Origin: a virus | DNA length: 25,973 bases | Reading direction: 5' to 3' (one strand) | Virus record (IMG/VR): IMGVR_UViG_3300047277_000166 | Coordinates: 1 to 25,973 of that record | In this document: positions 1 through 4,625 of the stretch, piece after piece | Numbering within the stretch: the stretch's first letter is position 1 | How the letters are laid out: the number at the start of each line of letters is the position of its first letter | Position numbers and translations under genes: made by a program | Notes under the pieces: generated by a model | Database searches by the model: none | What the model saw: only the letters and a program-made list of their open reading frames with translations | What the model was told of the DNA's origin: nothing

Positions 1-103
1 TCTCATACTCACCACCCCCAGTATGTTCCAGTGATATATCCACACCATACTTAACAATCAATGCTCTAAGTTCTTTTTTAAATTCTTCTTCTATAGTAGT
101 CAT
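1..103 (-). CDS. Small acidic early protein, 3' end outside window
   Basis: Only the first 34 codons are visible; the reading frame is open at the left edge. It begins MTTIEEEFKKELRALIVKYG and continues with a Gly-rich HTGGGEYE stretch. The N-terminus looks like a charged helix. I do not recognise the family. It follows an early promoter at 153-180. The start is uncertain: the best ribosome binding site (AAAGAGGATAA, around 131-141) lies about 30 nt upstream of this ATG and is closer to an out-of-frame ATG at 116 that would give only an 11-residue peptide. The leader between them is a run of TTAA repeats. Confidence 0.55.
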   Translation of the reverse strand, partial: MTTIEEEFKKELRALIVKYGVDISLEHTGGGEYE

Positions 104-152
104 CTTTATACACCATTAATTAATTAATTATTATCCTCTTTAACTTACAACC

Positions 153-180
153 ATTATAACACTATTACACAAAATGGCAA
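153..180 (-). promoter_or_regulatory. Early sigma70-type promoter 1
   Basis: On the minus strand TTGCCA (175-180) is followed after 16 bp by TATAAT (153-158). The spacer ends in TAATAGTGT, as in the promoters at 1583, 2514 and 2733. It would drive the partial gene ending at the left edge. The leader differs from the other copies (TTAA repeats instead of the AACAAAAGAGAG type). Confidence 0.8.
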
Positions 181-189
181 GTAATATTT

Positions 190-258
190 TCATTTATCTC
201 CATATAACAACCATCTTAATACCAAACACACAACCAATACCAATACAAATATCACCAT
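190..258 (-). CDS. Possible 22-aa single-pass membrane peptide
   Basis: A 22-codon frame starting MVIFVLVLVVCLVLRWLLYG and ending in GDK. Residues 2-14 are almost entirely V/L/I/F, followed by a basic and aromatic boundary, so it would be one membrane segment. AGGA lies 7 nt upstream of the ATG, a good ribosome binding site. It sits just upstream of promoter 1, as the last frame of the preceding early transcript. The small size means it could be chance; support comes from the good ribosome binding site and from five similar peptides in this block. Confidence 0.35.
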   Translation of the reverse strand: MVIFVLVLVVCLVLRWLLYGDK

Positions 259-533
259 TACACTATCCTAATAGAGAACAAAAAGAGAACCGCGCAAACC
301 TTGTCGCATCAATACTCCATGAACGTATAACCATCGCAAACCATCATAATCACCAGAATTATAAGGCTCTTAGTCTGAGTATGAGATGCCGAAATTCCTG
401 AGCATTATCTGAAAATTCCTGAGCAATCCTTTGGACACAGCGGAAACCAATCAAATCTTATCACCTCAGAGTTACCTCACGGTTTCCGTAGGCTCCTGCT
501 TTCCTCGACTCAGAACCACCTCCATCCAATCCT
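259..533. other. Probable non-coding or degenerate stretch with short repeats and hairpins
   Basis: No convincing gene is seen here. On the minus strand there is a 31-codon TTG-started frame (359-454) with GAGG upstream and a repeated heptad (AQEFSDN, AQEFRHL). There is also an 8-bp stem (441-448 with 481-488) whose loop holds that GAGG, and another 8-bp stem (520-527 with 536-543). Composition is richer in G+C than the neighbours. Very short overlapping frames (12 and 13 codons) occur at about 309-345. It could be a leader or small RNA, or the remains of a deleted gene. Confidence 0.4.
392..425. repeat. 13-bp tandem-type direct repeat, period 21
   Basis: AAATTCCTGAGCA occurs at 392-404 and 413-425. 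The 21-bp period keeps the reading frame and gives a repeated AQEF motif on the minus strand. A related ATTCCTGAGCATCA lies in the small gene at 3395-3553, where it encodes part of NDAQECR, hinting at shared ancestry. Confidence 0.6.
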
Positions 534-558
534 CTGGATGGAGAGCAAACCGTATAGA
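534..558. repeat. 25-bp direct repeat, copy 2 (3' of the 565-744 gene)
   Basis: An exact 25-bp match to 752-776. On the plus strand it begins CTGGATGGAGAGCAAACC. With the other copy it brackets the small gene at 565-744. This copy also forms part of an 8-bp hairpin (520-527 with 536-543). Confidence 0.85.
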
Positions 559-564
559 TTTGTC

Positions 565-744
565 TTATTTGAGCTGTTTAAAGGTTCTTCCTCGGGTATT
601 GAACCTGAGGGGTTTATCATAGGTTACCACATCACTGCCACCACACGCTTGGAACGCTAACAGCTTTTCTTTTGTTTCATTCACAAAATATATGTGGTTT
701 TCTTGATTGCATTTCCACTGGGTGGTTTCTAATAACTTCAACAT
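565..744 (-). CDS. Small early protein, 59 aa, function unknown
   Basis: A 59-residue frame beginning MLKLLETTQWKCNQENHIYF and ending RGRTFKQLK. It has two Cys (11 and 34), an aromatic beta-like stretch (NHIYFVN) and a GGSD turn; overall it looks like a small folded alpha/beta protein, with no family I recognise. AGGA lies 7-10 nt before the ATG. A second ATG 5 nt upstream leads to an immediate stop, so 744 is chosen as start. It is flanked on both sides by exact 25-bp direct repeats, which suggests it moved or was duplicated as a unit, or that the repeats are regulatory. It follows the 24-aa membrane peptide at 779-853 in the same transcript. Confidence 0.65.
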   Translation of the reverse strand: MLKLLETTQWKCNQENHIYFVNETKEKLLAFQACGGSDVVTYDKPLRFNTRGRTFKQLK

Positions 745-751
745 AACATTC

Positions 752-776
752 CTGGATGGAGAGCAAACCGTATAGA
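752..776. repeat. 25-bp direct repeat, copy 1 (5' of the 565-744 gene)
   Basis: Exact partner of 534-558, 218 bp away. It ends directly before the ribosome binding site of the 565-744 gene. Its minus-strand RNA contains UUUGCUCUC, the complement of the GAGAGCAAA leader motif found before other early start codons in this block. Confidence 0.85.
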
Positions 777-778
777 AT

Positions 779-853
779 TCACTTATTAATGGTTAGTGGT
801 AGCAATATCAACAGCACCACATTGATAAAGATAAGGGTGGTTAAGATAATCAT
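779..853 (-). CDS. 24-aa single-pass membrane peptide
   Basis: A 24-codon frame, MIILTTLIFINVVLLILLPL then TINK. Nearly all residues are hydrophobic, so it would be one transmembrane helix. Its ATG overlaps the stop codon of the 853-1179 gene as TAATG, typical of translational coupling. No function can be assigned. The coupling, and similar peptides at 2950, 3303 and 4626, make it more believable than its length alone would. Confidence 0.5.
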   Translation of the reverse strand: MIILTTLIFINVVLLILLPLTINK

Positions 854-1179
854 TAAGCACCAGTCCAAGATATACTTTCAAAGAATGATGCGGGTACCAA
901 TACATTACCTCTAGCAAAGTTTTTAGCGGGTGCTTTCCAACTTGCTGCTTTAAGGATATCTCCTTGTTTAAACTTAGGACCATCCTGTAACACTATAAAG
1001 GAGTGGACTGAACCATTGCTTATTACTTTGGCATATACCTTACCGATATCAATTCTCAAACCATTTTTAAAATTGGTGTTGGATTCTTCCCACCATTCAT
1101 CGGATGGCACATTGCCGCGGTATCGGGTGTTGAATGCATTGCTGATTGCTTCCAGATATACTTTAAATTCTTCATTCAT
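853..1179 (-). CDS. Conserved phage protein with KAASWKAPAKNFARGN motif, 108 aa
   Basis: A 108-residue protein. The N-terminal half is helical (MNEEFKVYLEAISNAFNTRY). The second half has a beta-rich segment (VYAKVISNGSVHSFIVLQDG) and then KAASWKAPAKNFARGN (about residues 76-91). From memory, the last motif is widespread in small uncharacterised phage proteins; no function is established. It is the first gene behind promoter 2 (1212-1239), with leader GAGAGCAAATAAAATG. Its stop overlaps the start of the membrane peptide at 779-853. Confidence 0.85.
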   Translation of the reverse strand: MNEEFKVYLEAISNAFNTRYRGNVPSDEWWEESNTNFKNGLRIDIGKVYAKVISNGSVHSFIVLQDGPKFKQGDILKAASWKAPAKNFARGNVLVPASFFESISWTGA

Positions 1180-1211
1180 TTTATTTGCTCTCTTTTGTTA
1201 TTTGTAGGACC

Positions 1212-1239
1212 ATTATATCATTATAACCACTTTTGGCAA
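1212..1239 (-). promoter_or_regulatory. Early promoter 2
   Basis: Minus strand TTGCCA (1234-1239), 16 bp, TATAAT (1212-1217). The spacer contains GTGGTTATAATGA, so two TATAAT hexamers lie almost in tandem, as in promoter 4. The leader ends AACAAAAGAGAGCAAATAA before the ATG at 1179. Confidence 0.85.
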
Positions 1240-1242
1240 GCA

Positions 1243-1551
1243 TTAAATAGTTTTTTGATAAAAATATTCTGCTTGGCATTTAATGATATCAGCATCAACA
1301 CTGGTATGCTGATCAGCTACTAATTTACTGGTTACCCGTTTAGGGAAGCTTTCTCTTACCAATATGTTAAAATCTTGATACATGCGGTGGGTTAGGAAAG
1401 GACCTTCTCTTACTGCCACACTAGCATAGGTTGTTAGTACACCGCGTAGGTTTTTTGAGGTTGAAATGGTAAGGACTTTATCGTCAGCTAAATCAATATC
1501 AGTTTTAGCTATCCATTTTTTGTAGTGGTCTTGCTTAAGTATCATAGTCAT
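1243..1551 (-). CDS. Conserved small phage/plasmid-type protein, 102 aa
   Basis: Begins MTMILKQDHYKKW. The centre reads KVLTISTSKNLRGVLTTYAS followed by VAVREGPFLTHRMYQDFN and then FPKRVTSKLV..QHTSVDAD. This arrangement (TSK, a beta strand, THRMYQDF, PKRVT, QH) resembles, from memory, uncharacterised proteins in phages and plasmids; no role is known. A longer frame starts at 1614, but its first 21 codons are the promoter and leader themselves, so the ATG at 1551 behind AAAAGAGAGCAATAAA is chosen. Single gene behind promoter 3. Confidence 0.8.
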   Translation of the reverse strand: MTMILKQDHYKKWIAKTDIDLADDKVLTISTSKNLRGVLTTYASVAVREGPFLTHRMYQDFNILVRESFPKRVTSKLVADQHTSVDADIIKCQAEYFYQKTI

Positions 1552-1582
1552 TTTATTGCTCTCTTTTGTTATTTGATGGTTT

Positions 1583-1610
1583 ATTATAACACTATTACCG
1601 ATTTTGGCAA
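1583..1610 (-). promoter_or_regulatory. Early promoter 3
   Basis: Minus strand TTGCCA (1605-1610), 16 bp, TATAAT (1583-1588). More than 40 bp around it are identical to the promoter at 2514-2541. It overlaps the end of the gene upstream (stop at 1617). Confidence 0.85.
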
Positions 1611-1616
1611 GCATTA

Positions 1617-1886
1617 TCAGCTATATTTTCTGCGGTATTCGTTGGTGTAAGTGAATTGAGCCTCCGGATGGTCATAGCTCTTGGTGCTTCTAATACCTGG
1701 TTGGCATCCAGCTGGTACTTCTGATTTGTTAAGATATCTAAAGCCACCATAATTGCCGGTTTCATGTAGGACATTCTCAAGGGTAAGACATAACTGCGCC
1801 AGCTCTCGCTCTGAAATGAAGGAGGTTGCCAGTCTATCATTAATGGAGCATTTAAATGCTTCAACGCTAAAGGTTTTCTTTTTCAT
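1617..1886 (-). CDS. Small early protein, 89 aa, function unknown
   Basis: Starts MKKKTFSVEAFKCS, with helical stretches (ISERELAQLCLTLENVLHET) and a Gly/Tyr-rich middle (GNYGGFRYLN), ending in a basic and aromatic tail (TNEYRRKYS). GAGGAAG precedes the ATG. The ATG overlaps the stop of the 1883-2035 gene as ATGA, so the two are probably translated together. No family is recognised. A second open frame over the same bases (1595-1864) is a shadow without a ribosome binding site. Confidence 0.8.
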   Translation of the reverse strand: MKKKTFSVEAFKCSINDRLATSFISERELAQLCLTLENVLHETGNYGGFRYLNKSEVPAGCQPGIRSTKSYDHPEAQFTYTNEYRRKYS

Positions 1887-2035
1887 GCTACTTCCTCGAT
1901 ATAGGTTATGCTAGTATCACCATAACCGGTTGGAGTATAATCGCCAATTGCTAATGCTTCTAGTGCTAGTGCTTCGCTTTCTGCTTCGATGGTGTAGACT
2001 TCTTGGACTTCTTGGAATATTTTAAAGGTTTTCAT
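1883..2035 (-). CDS. Small acidic early protein, 50 aa
   Basis: MKTFKIFQEVQEVYTIEAES followed by EALALEALAIGDYTPTGYGD and an acidic end (TSITYIEEVA). The layout of a beta strand, an Ala/Glu-rich helix, GDY and a final strand resembles in outline the small DpnD/PcfM-type proteins of phages and mobile elements; this is a weak resemblance only. First gene behind promoter 4, with leader AAAAGAGAGCAGAAA. It overlaps the following gene by 4 bases (ATGA). Confidence 0.75.
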   Translation of the reverse strand: MKTFKIFQEVQEVYTIEAESEALALEALAIGDYTPTGYGDTSITYIEEVA

Positions 2036-2065
2036 TTTCTGCTCTCTTTTGTTATTTGATGGTTT

Positions 2066-2093
2066 ATTATATCATTATAACCACTTTTGTCAA
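2066..2093 (-). promoter_or_regulatory. Early promoter 4, full consensus
   Basis: Minus strand TTGACA (2088-2093), 16 bp, TATAAT (2066-2071), with a second TATAAT inside the spacer. Its core lies inside one arm of a 19-bp perfect inverted repeat (2068-2086 with 2103-2121). Confidence 0.9.
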
Positions 2094-2121
2094 GCATTAT
2101 TTAAGTGGTTATAATGATATA
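2068..2121. repeat. 19-bp perfect inverted repeat over an early promoter
   Basis: TATATCATTATAACCACTT (2068-2086) is repeated inverted at 2103-2121, with a 16-nt centre that holds the -35 hexamer of promoter 4. The other arm is therefore an inverted copy of that promoter's spacer and most of its -10, without a matching -35 (the plus strand has no TTGNCA at the right distance). It could be an operator, a cruciform, or the relic of a recombination between two promoter cassettes. Confidence 0.85.
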
Positions 2122-2143
2122 GACTGGCAACAACCAGTCTATA
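2118..2143 (-). terminator. Hairpin after the 2152-2481 gene, possible terminator
   Basis: A 10-bp stem (2118-2127 with 2134-2143, arm TATAGACTGG) and a 6-nt loop, 9 bases past the stop codon. There is no T-run behind it on the minus strand, so it may be a weak or factor-dependent terminator, or protect the mRNA 3' end. It partly shares bases with the 19-bp inverted repeat, so the two structures exclude each other. Confidence 0.5.
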
Positions 2144-2151
2144 ATCAGGTG

Positions 2152-2481
2152 TTAGGTTCTACCTGCTAACACATCTTCAGCAGCATCTGGAATTCCTTTC
2201 TTCCAATCGGCAAGGTTTAACTCGAGGATTAAGGTTTCAATACTATCCAACAAAGCAGTGGTATTATAAGATTGGAAGACAATACCGCCACCATATTGTT
2301 TATTATGATATCTTTTACCACCCAATTGCTTAGCACGTTTAACAGCAATATCATACAAGTTGGTGGTGCTGTAATTAAATTCCGTACGGTTCTTTTCTGC
2401 TCTGGTGTTAAGGTTTAGGAAGTGGATGGCATATCGTGGATTGCCATTTACGTCATTATTTAATCTGGTTAAATCACTCAT
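2152..2481 (-). CDS. Conserved phage protein with GGKRYHNKQYGGGIVFQSYN motif, 109 aa
   Basis: Residues 13-24 read NGNPRYAIHFLN, followed by a helix (YDIAVKRAKQLG) and the motif GGKRYHNKQYGGGIVFQSYN (about residues 54-73), then an acidic C-terminal helix. The combination NPRY.IHFL ... AK.LGG..Y....GGGIVFQSY is, from memory, a widespread small family in phages and conjugative elements with no assigned function. Single gene between promoter 5 (2514-2541) and the hairpin at 2118-2143. Leader GAGAGCAAATAAA precedes the ATG. Confidence 0.85.
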   Translation of the reverse strand: MSDLTRLNNDVNGNPRYAIHFLNLNTRAEKNRTEFNYSTTNLYDIAVKRAKQLGGKRYHNKQYGGGIVFQSYNTTALLDSIETLILELNLADWKKGIPDAAEDVLAGRT

Positions 2482-2513
2482 TTTATTTGCTCTCTTTTGT
2501 TATTTGATGGTTT

Positions 2514-2541
2514 ATTATAACACTATTACCGATTTTGGCAA
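2514..2541 (-). promoter_or_regulatory. Early promoter 5
   Basis: Minus strand TTGCCA (2536-2541), 16 bp, TATAAT (2514-2519). Identical over more than 40 bp to promoter 3. Confidence 0.85.
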
Positions 2542-2544
2542 GCA

Positions 2545-2703
2545 TTATTTGCTATACATATAAAATAATAATAATATTGCTTCGATTTCCCTTTGTTGAA
2601 ATAGTGGATAATCTGATAACTCCACTTCATCTAGTGAACAGGTTATTCCCCTATCTAAGCAATATTGTTCTGCTATTGCTTGAATTGCTTTGCTAGTATC
2701 CAT
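2545..2703 (-). CDS. Small early protein, 52 aa
   Basis: MDTSKAIQAIAEQYCLDRGI then TCSLDEVELSDYPLFQQREI and a hydrophobic end (EAILLLFYMYSK). The N-terminal two thirds look helical and acidic; the last 12 residues could insert in a membrane or pack against a partner. No family is recognised. AAAAGGAAAG lies directly before the ATG. Its stop codon lies 3 bp from the -35 box of promoter 5, so the genes are packed head to tail with no spare DNA. Confidence 0.7.
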   Translation of the reverse strand: MDTSKAIQAIAEQYCLDRGITCSLDEVELSDYPLFQQREIEAILLLFYMYSK

Positions 2704-2732
2704 TTTCTTTCCTTTTGTTAGTTTATGGTATT

Positions 2733-2760
2733 ATTATAACACTATTACCGATTTTGGCAA
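2733..2760 (-). promoter_or_regulatory. Early promoter 6
   Basis: Minus strand TTGCCA (2755-2760), 16 bp, TATAAT (2733-2738). Core identical to promoters 3 and 5, but the leader is of the second type (AACAAAAGGAAAGAAA). Confidence 0.85.
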
Positions 2761-2768
2761 GCATTATT

Positions 2769-2948
2769 TTAAAAATCTTCTGTAAATTCATAAGTACCAT
2801 TTAAGACTTGCTCAAGGTCTGATTTTACAACCTCATACCCATAACCTACCCGTTTATCCTCATGGTTACCTTGATATCTGATATCAATCCTTTCCTGTAA
2901 CTCGGCAAGGTACTTTTCAATCAATTCTAATTTTTGGCTATCAGTCAT
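2769..2948 (-). CDS. Small charged early protein, 59 aa
   Basis: MTDSQKLELIEKYLAELQER is a clear amphipathic helix, followed by RVGYGYEVVKSDLEQVLNGT and an acidic end. It is predicted to be a small helical cytosolic protein; no family is recognised. It is the last gene of a three-gene unit behind promoter 7, starting one base after the stop of the 30-aa membrane peptide (TAAC then ATG), so it probably depends on re-initiation. Confidence 0.7.
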   Translation of the reverse strand: MTDSQKLELIEKYLAELQERIDIRYQGNHEDKRVGYGYEVVKSDLEQVLNGTYEFTEDF

Positions 2949-2949
2949 G

Positions 2950-3042
2950 TTATGCTACCAAGTCATACAGATATAAAATGCTATAGGTCAATGCTGAACC
3001 TAAGCCGGCTATCACTACAAAATATTGGATAAAGACTAACAT
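2950..3042 (-). CDS. 30-aa single-pass membrane peptide
   Basis: MLVFIQYFVVIAGLGSALTY then SILYLYDLVA. Two hydrophobic halves joined by GLGS suggest one membrane helix or a short hairpin. Its ATG overlaps the stop of the 3042-3221 gene (TAATG), and the next gene starts one base after its own stop, so it is tightly coupled on both sides. This is the best argument that it is a real gene. Function unknown. Confidence 0.6.
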   Translation of the reverse strand: MLVFIQYFVVIAGLGSALTYSILYLYDLVA

Positions 3043-3221
3043 TATACAGAACCTCGGACGGTATACTTCATTCCATAATACTTCTTTTCTCCAGCACTCA
3101 AGCAACCATTTAAACCTTTTGCTTTCTTTTTTGCTTCTTCTCTAGTATTGAAGGTTGCAACCACAATGGACTCAGAACGTCCAATATAACCGCCGTGGGA
3201 TATTACAGTAAATTTATTCAT
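3042..3221 (-). CDS. Small basic early protein, 59 aa
   Basis: MNKFTVISHGGYIGRSESIV, VATFNTREEAKKKAKGLNGC, LSAGEKKYYGMKYTVRGSV. The pattern strand-strand-helix (EEAKKKAKGLN)-strand (YYGMKYTV) is typical of very small alpha/beta phage proteins. Rich in Lys. First gene behind promoter 7 with leader GAGAGCAAAGAAA. No family assigned. Confidence 0.75.
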   Translation of the reverse strand: MNKFTVISHGGYIGRSESIVVATFNTREEAKKKAKGLNGCLSAGEKKYYGMKYTVRGSV

Positions 3222-3253
3222 TTTCTTTGCTCTCTTTTGTTATTGTATAGGTT

Positions 3254-3283
3254 ATTATATCATGATGAACACTAAAAAGGCAA
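3254..3283 (-). promoter_or_regulatory. Early promoter 7
   Basis: Minus strand TTGCCT (3278-3283), 18 bp, TATAAT (3254-3259). It is the most divergent copy: the spacer is longer and contains the palindrome ATCATGAT. The leader is again of the AACAAAAGAGAGCAAA type. Confidence 0.75.
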
Positions 3284-3302
3284 ATGCTCATTATTGATAT
3301 AC

Positions 3303-3398
3303 TTACAGCACTATATCTAACAATACGATAATCATTGGAATGGTTACAAAATACATTACCGGCACGCTGATTATCATATCAAGGGTTAACTTCTTCAT
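3303..3398 (-). CDS. 31-aa single-pass membrane peptide
   Basis: MKKLTLDMIISVPVMYFVTI then PMIIVLLDIVL. A short basic start followed by a long hydrophobic run: one membrane helix with the N-terminus probably inside. Its ATG overlaps the stop of the 3395-3553 gene as ATGA. Last gene of the five-gene unit behind promoter 8. Function unknown. Confidence 0.6.
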   Translation of the reverse strand: MKKLTLDMIISVPVMYFVTIPMIIVLLDIVL

Positions 3399-3553
3399 TC
3401 TGCTATTTCCTCTATAGTTACGCTATCCCATGTGCCGCATCTTTCCTCAATATCGCGACATTCCTGAGCATCATTTATGTTATTAAATATAAATGATTGA
3501 GCACATATTATATCATCAAAGTTATTATTCCAACAATCTACTCTAAAATTCAT
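3395..3553 (-). CDS. Small acidic Cys-containing early protein, 52 aa
   Basis: MNFRVDCWNNNFDDIICAQS, FIFNNINDAQECRDIEERCG, TWDSVTIEEIAE. Four Cys (7, 17, 32, 39) in 52 residues is unusual here and could bind a metal, although the spacing does not match a standard zinc finger. Overlaps its neighbours by 4 bases on both sides (ATGA each time), so translation is coupled. A DNA segment of it (ATTCCTGAGCAT) resembles the repeat at 392-425. No family recognised. Confidence 0.7.
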   Translation of the reverse strand: MNFRVDCWNNNFDDIICAQSFIFNNINDAQECRDIEERCGTWDSVTIEEIAE

Positions 3554-3693
3554 TCCGCTACCTTCCACACTATCATTAAAGCACCTATTAAGGCATACAT
3601 GCTACCCATTATCAGTTGGAAGGCATCAATACTAACCTCCACCATTCCAACACCACCCATTGCTAATATCAATCCTAATGCTATTCTTATCAT
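3550..3693 (-). CDS. 47-aa membrane protein with two hydrophobic segments
   Basis: MIRIALGLILAMGGVGMVEV, SIDAFQLIMGSMYALIGALM, IVWKVAE. Residues 3-18 and about 25-43 are hydrophobic and Gly-rich, which fits a two-helix hairpin in the membrane. Glycine patterns such as GLILAMGGVG favour tight helix packing. Starts one base after the stop of the upstream gene and overlaps the downstream start as ATGA. Function unknown; holin-like or host-membrane-modifying roles are only guesses. Confidence 0.65.
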   Translation of the reverse strand: MIRIALGLILAMGGVGMVEVSIDAFQLIMGSMYALIGALMIVWKVAE

Positions 3694-3694
3694 T

Positions 3695-3844
3695 TCACTT
3701 AATAATTTTTTTGGTTTTATCAACTACTATCGCTTTATAGCCCCTTGAAATTATTAGCTCGGCATATTCATTTGCTCCAGCCAAGGTTTCAAATTTAGTA
3801 TGACTTGTCATGGTACCTCTATTATAGACATATACAATAAACAT
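3695..3844 (-). CDS. Small early protein, 49 aa
   Basis: MFIVYVYNRGTMTSHTKFET, LAGANEYAELIISRGYKAIV, VDKTKKIIK. The strand (FIVYVYN), helix (LAGANEYAELIISRG) and strand (KAIVVD) order gives a compact beta-alpha-beta fold. The ATG at 3844 is preferred over an internal ATG at codon 12 because the first strand is part of the pattern, although its ribosome binding site is weak and the gene begins 4 bases after the upstream stop. No known function. Confidence 0.65.
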   Translation of the reverse strand: MFIVYVYNRGTMTSHTKFETLAGANEYAELIISRGYKAIVVDKTKKIIK

Positions 3845-3848
3845 AAGC

Positions 3849-4067
3849 TTATGCCGCCATTCTGGTTATGAATTGTCTTGCCATCAATCTTACCTTTAAG
3901 AAGGACTCAAAGGACAATGTTGGACGTTCAGCATCTAAACGCTCTATCTGAGCCTCCATATAATCATCATAATAAGCGCTGAATTGCGCTTCAATGATGC
4001 CAAGACTGCTAACTAGCGCTTGTGCTTCAGGACTAACGTTTTTTAACTTCATTTTATCTTTATACAT
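3849..4067 (-). CDS. Small helical early protein, 72 aa
   Basis: MYKDKMKLKNVSPEAQALVS begins it; the rest (IIEAQFSAYYDDYMEAQIER and a basic end KVRLMARQFITRMAA) is predicted to be largely helical. AAGGAAAG sits immediately upstream of the first ATG, deciding the start at 4067. First gene of the five-gene unit behind promoter 8. The basic C-terminal helix could bind nucleic acid or a host protein; no family is recognised. Confidence 0.75.
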   Translation of the reverse strand: MYKDKMKLKNVSPEAQALVSSLGIIEAQFSAYYDDYMEAQIERLDAERPTLSFESFLKVRLMARQFITRMAA

Positions 4068-4096
4068 TTTCTTTCCTTTTTTGAGTTTATGTGATT

Positions 4097-4125
4097 ATTA
4101 TACAGACTTTTTTAGAAAATGGCAA
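4097..4125 (-). promoter_or_regulatory. Early promoter 8
   Basis: Minus strand TTGCCA (4120-4125), 17 bp, TATAAT (4097-4102), spacer TTTTCTAAAAAAGTCTG. This second promoter type recurs at 4326-4354 almost unchanged, with leader AAAAAAGGAAAGAAA. Confidence 0.85.
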
Positions 4126-4128
4126 GCA

Positions 4129-4296
4129 TTATTTTATCTTTATATCTCCATATGCTTCCTGATACAACAGCTGTATAGTCTGCTCATCCATCTTCTCATA
4201 GAATGCTTCCAATACATCGTACATGTAATTGCTATCCTTCAAACACGAAGCAAACACATCATCCACTACCGCCATTCTTTTATCTGCAATGTGCAT
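4129..4296 (-). CDS. Small acidic early protein, 55 aa
   Basis: MHIADKRMAVVDDVFASCLK, DSNYMYDVLEAFYEKMDEQT, IQLLYQEAYGDIKIK. Predicted all-helical and acidic; the spacing of hydrophobic residues fits two antiparallel helices. Single gene behind promoter 9, with AAGGAAAG before the ATG. Its stop lies 3 bp from the -35 box of promoter 8. No family recognised. Confidence 0.7.
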   Translation of the reverse strand: MHIADKRMAVVDDVFASCLKDSNYMYDVLEAFYEKMDEQTIQLLYQEAYGDIKIK

Positions 4297-4325
4297 TTTC
4301 TTTCCTTTTTTGAGTTTATATGATT

Positions 4326-4354
4326 ATTATACAGACTTTTTTAGAAAATGGCAA
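4326..4354 (-). promoter_or_regulatory. Early promoter 9
   Basis: Minus strand TTGCCA (4349-4354), 17 bp, TATAAT (4326-4331). Near-identical to promoter 8, including the leader. Confidence 0.85.
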
Positions 4355-4393
4355 GCATTATAATTGCCACTTTATGAAATAGACTGCTAACTA

Positions 4394-4615
4394 TTAAGAT
4401 ACAATAAAATGCTTATTAGCATACGTTTTTTGTAGTATCAGCAATTGCTCCTCGGTCAAGTCTAATTTGATCAAAAGGCTTTCAAATGCTGCCAAGGTAT
4501 ACCCAAAGCGGAAAGGAAATGAGTTTGGTTCCTCTAGTCTGTAACCGCTATCAACAGCGCTTTGAGCGCTTTCAGATTGTATAAGGTTACAAGCGTTTTT
4601 AATGATGGTTTTCAT
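4394..4615 (-). CDS. Small early protein, 73 aa
   Basis: Starts MKTIIKNACNLIQSESAQSA, then DSGYRLEEPNSFPFRFGYTL, and a helical C-terminal half (LLIKLDLTEEQLLILQKTYA). A longer frame from 4645 runs through the upstream gene's end and the ribosome binding site AAAGGAAA, so the ATG at 4615 is chosen. Second gene behind promoter 10, after a 30-aa membrane peptide. The middle segment with Pro and aromatic residues could be a binding surface. No family recognised. Confidence 0.75.
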   Translation of the reverse strand: MKTIIKNACNLIQSESAQSAVDSGYRLEEPNSFPFRFGYTLAAFESLLIKLDLTEEQLLILQKTYANKHFIVS

Positions 4616-4625
4616 AGTGTTTCCT

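Noticed and set aside
181-533. Possible tRNA or known riboswitch in the left gap
   Set aside because: No T-arm consensus, acceptor pairing or recognisable aptamer core could be found; only simple hairpins.
1552-1614. N-terminal extension of the 1243-1551 gene to an ATG at 1614
   Set aside because: These 21 codons are the promoter and leader, which are conserved as DNA in other copies where they are not in frame.
1883-2035. MKTF start of the early 50-aa protein as a capsid targeting leader
   Set aside because: It lies behind an early promoter and the next residues (KIFQEVQEV) continue a folded strand. MKT starts alone are common here, so only late proteins with the full decapeptide pattern were counted.
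3497-4323. Plus-strand frames over the five-gene early unit
   Set aside because: No ribosome binding sites, and they cross promoters and coupled starts of the minus-strand genes.
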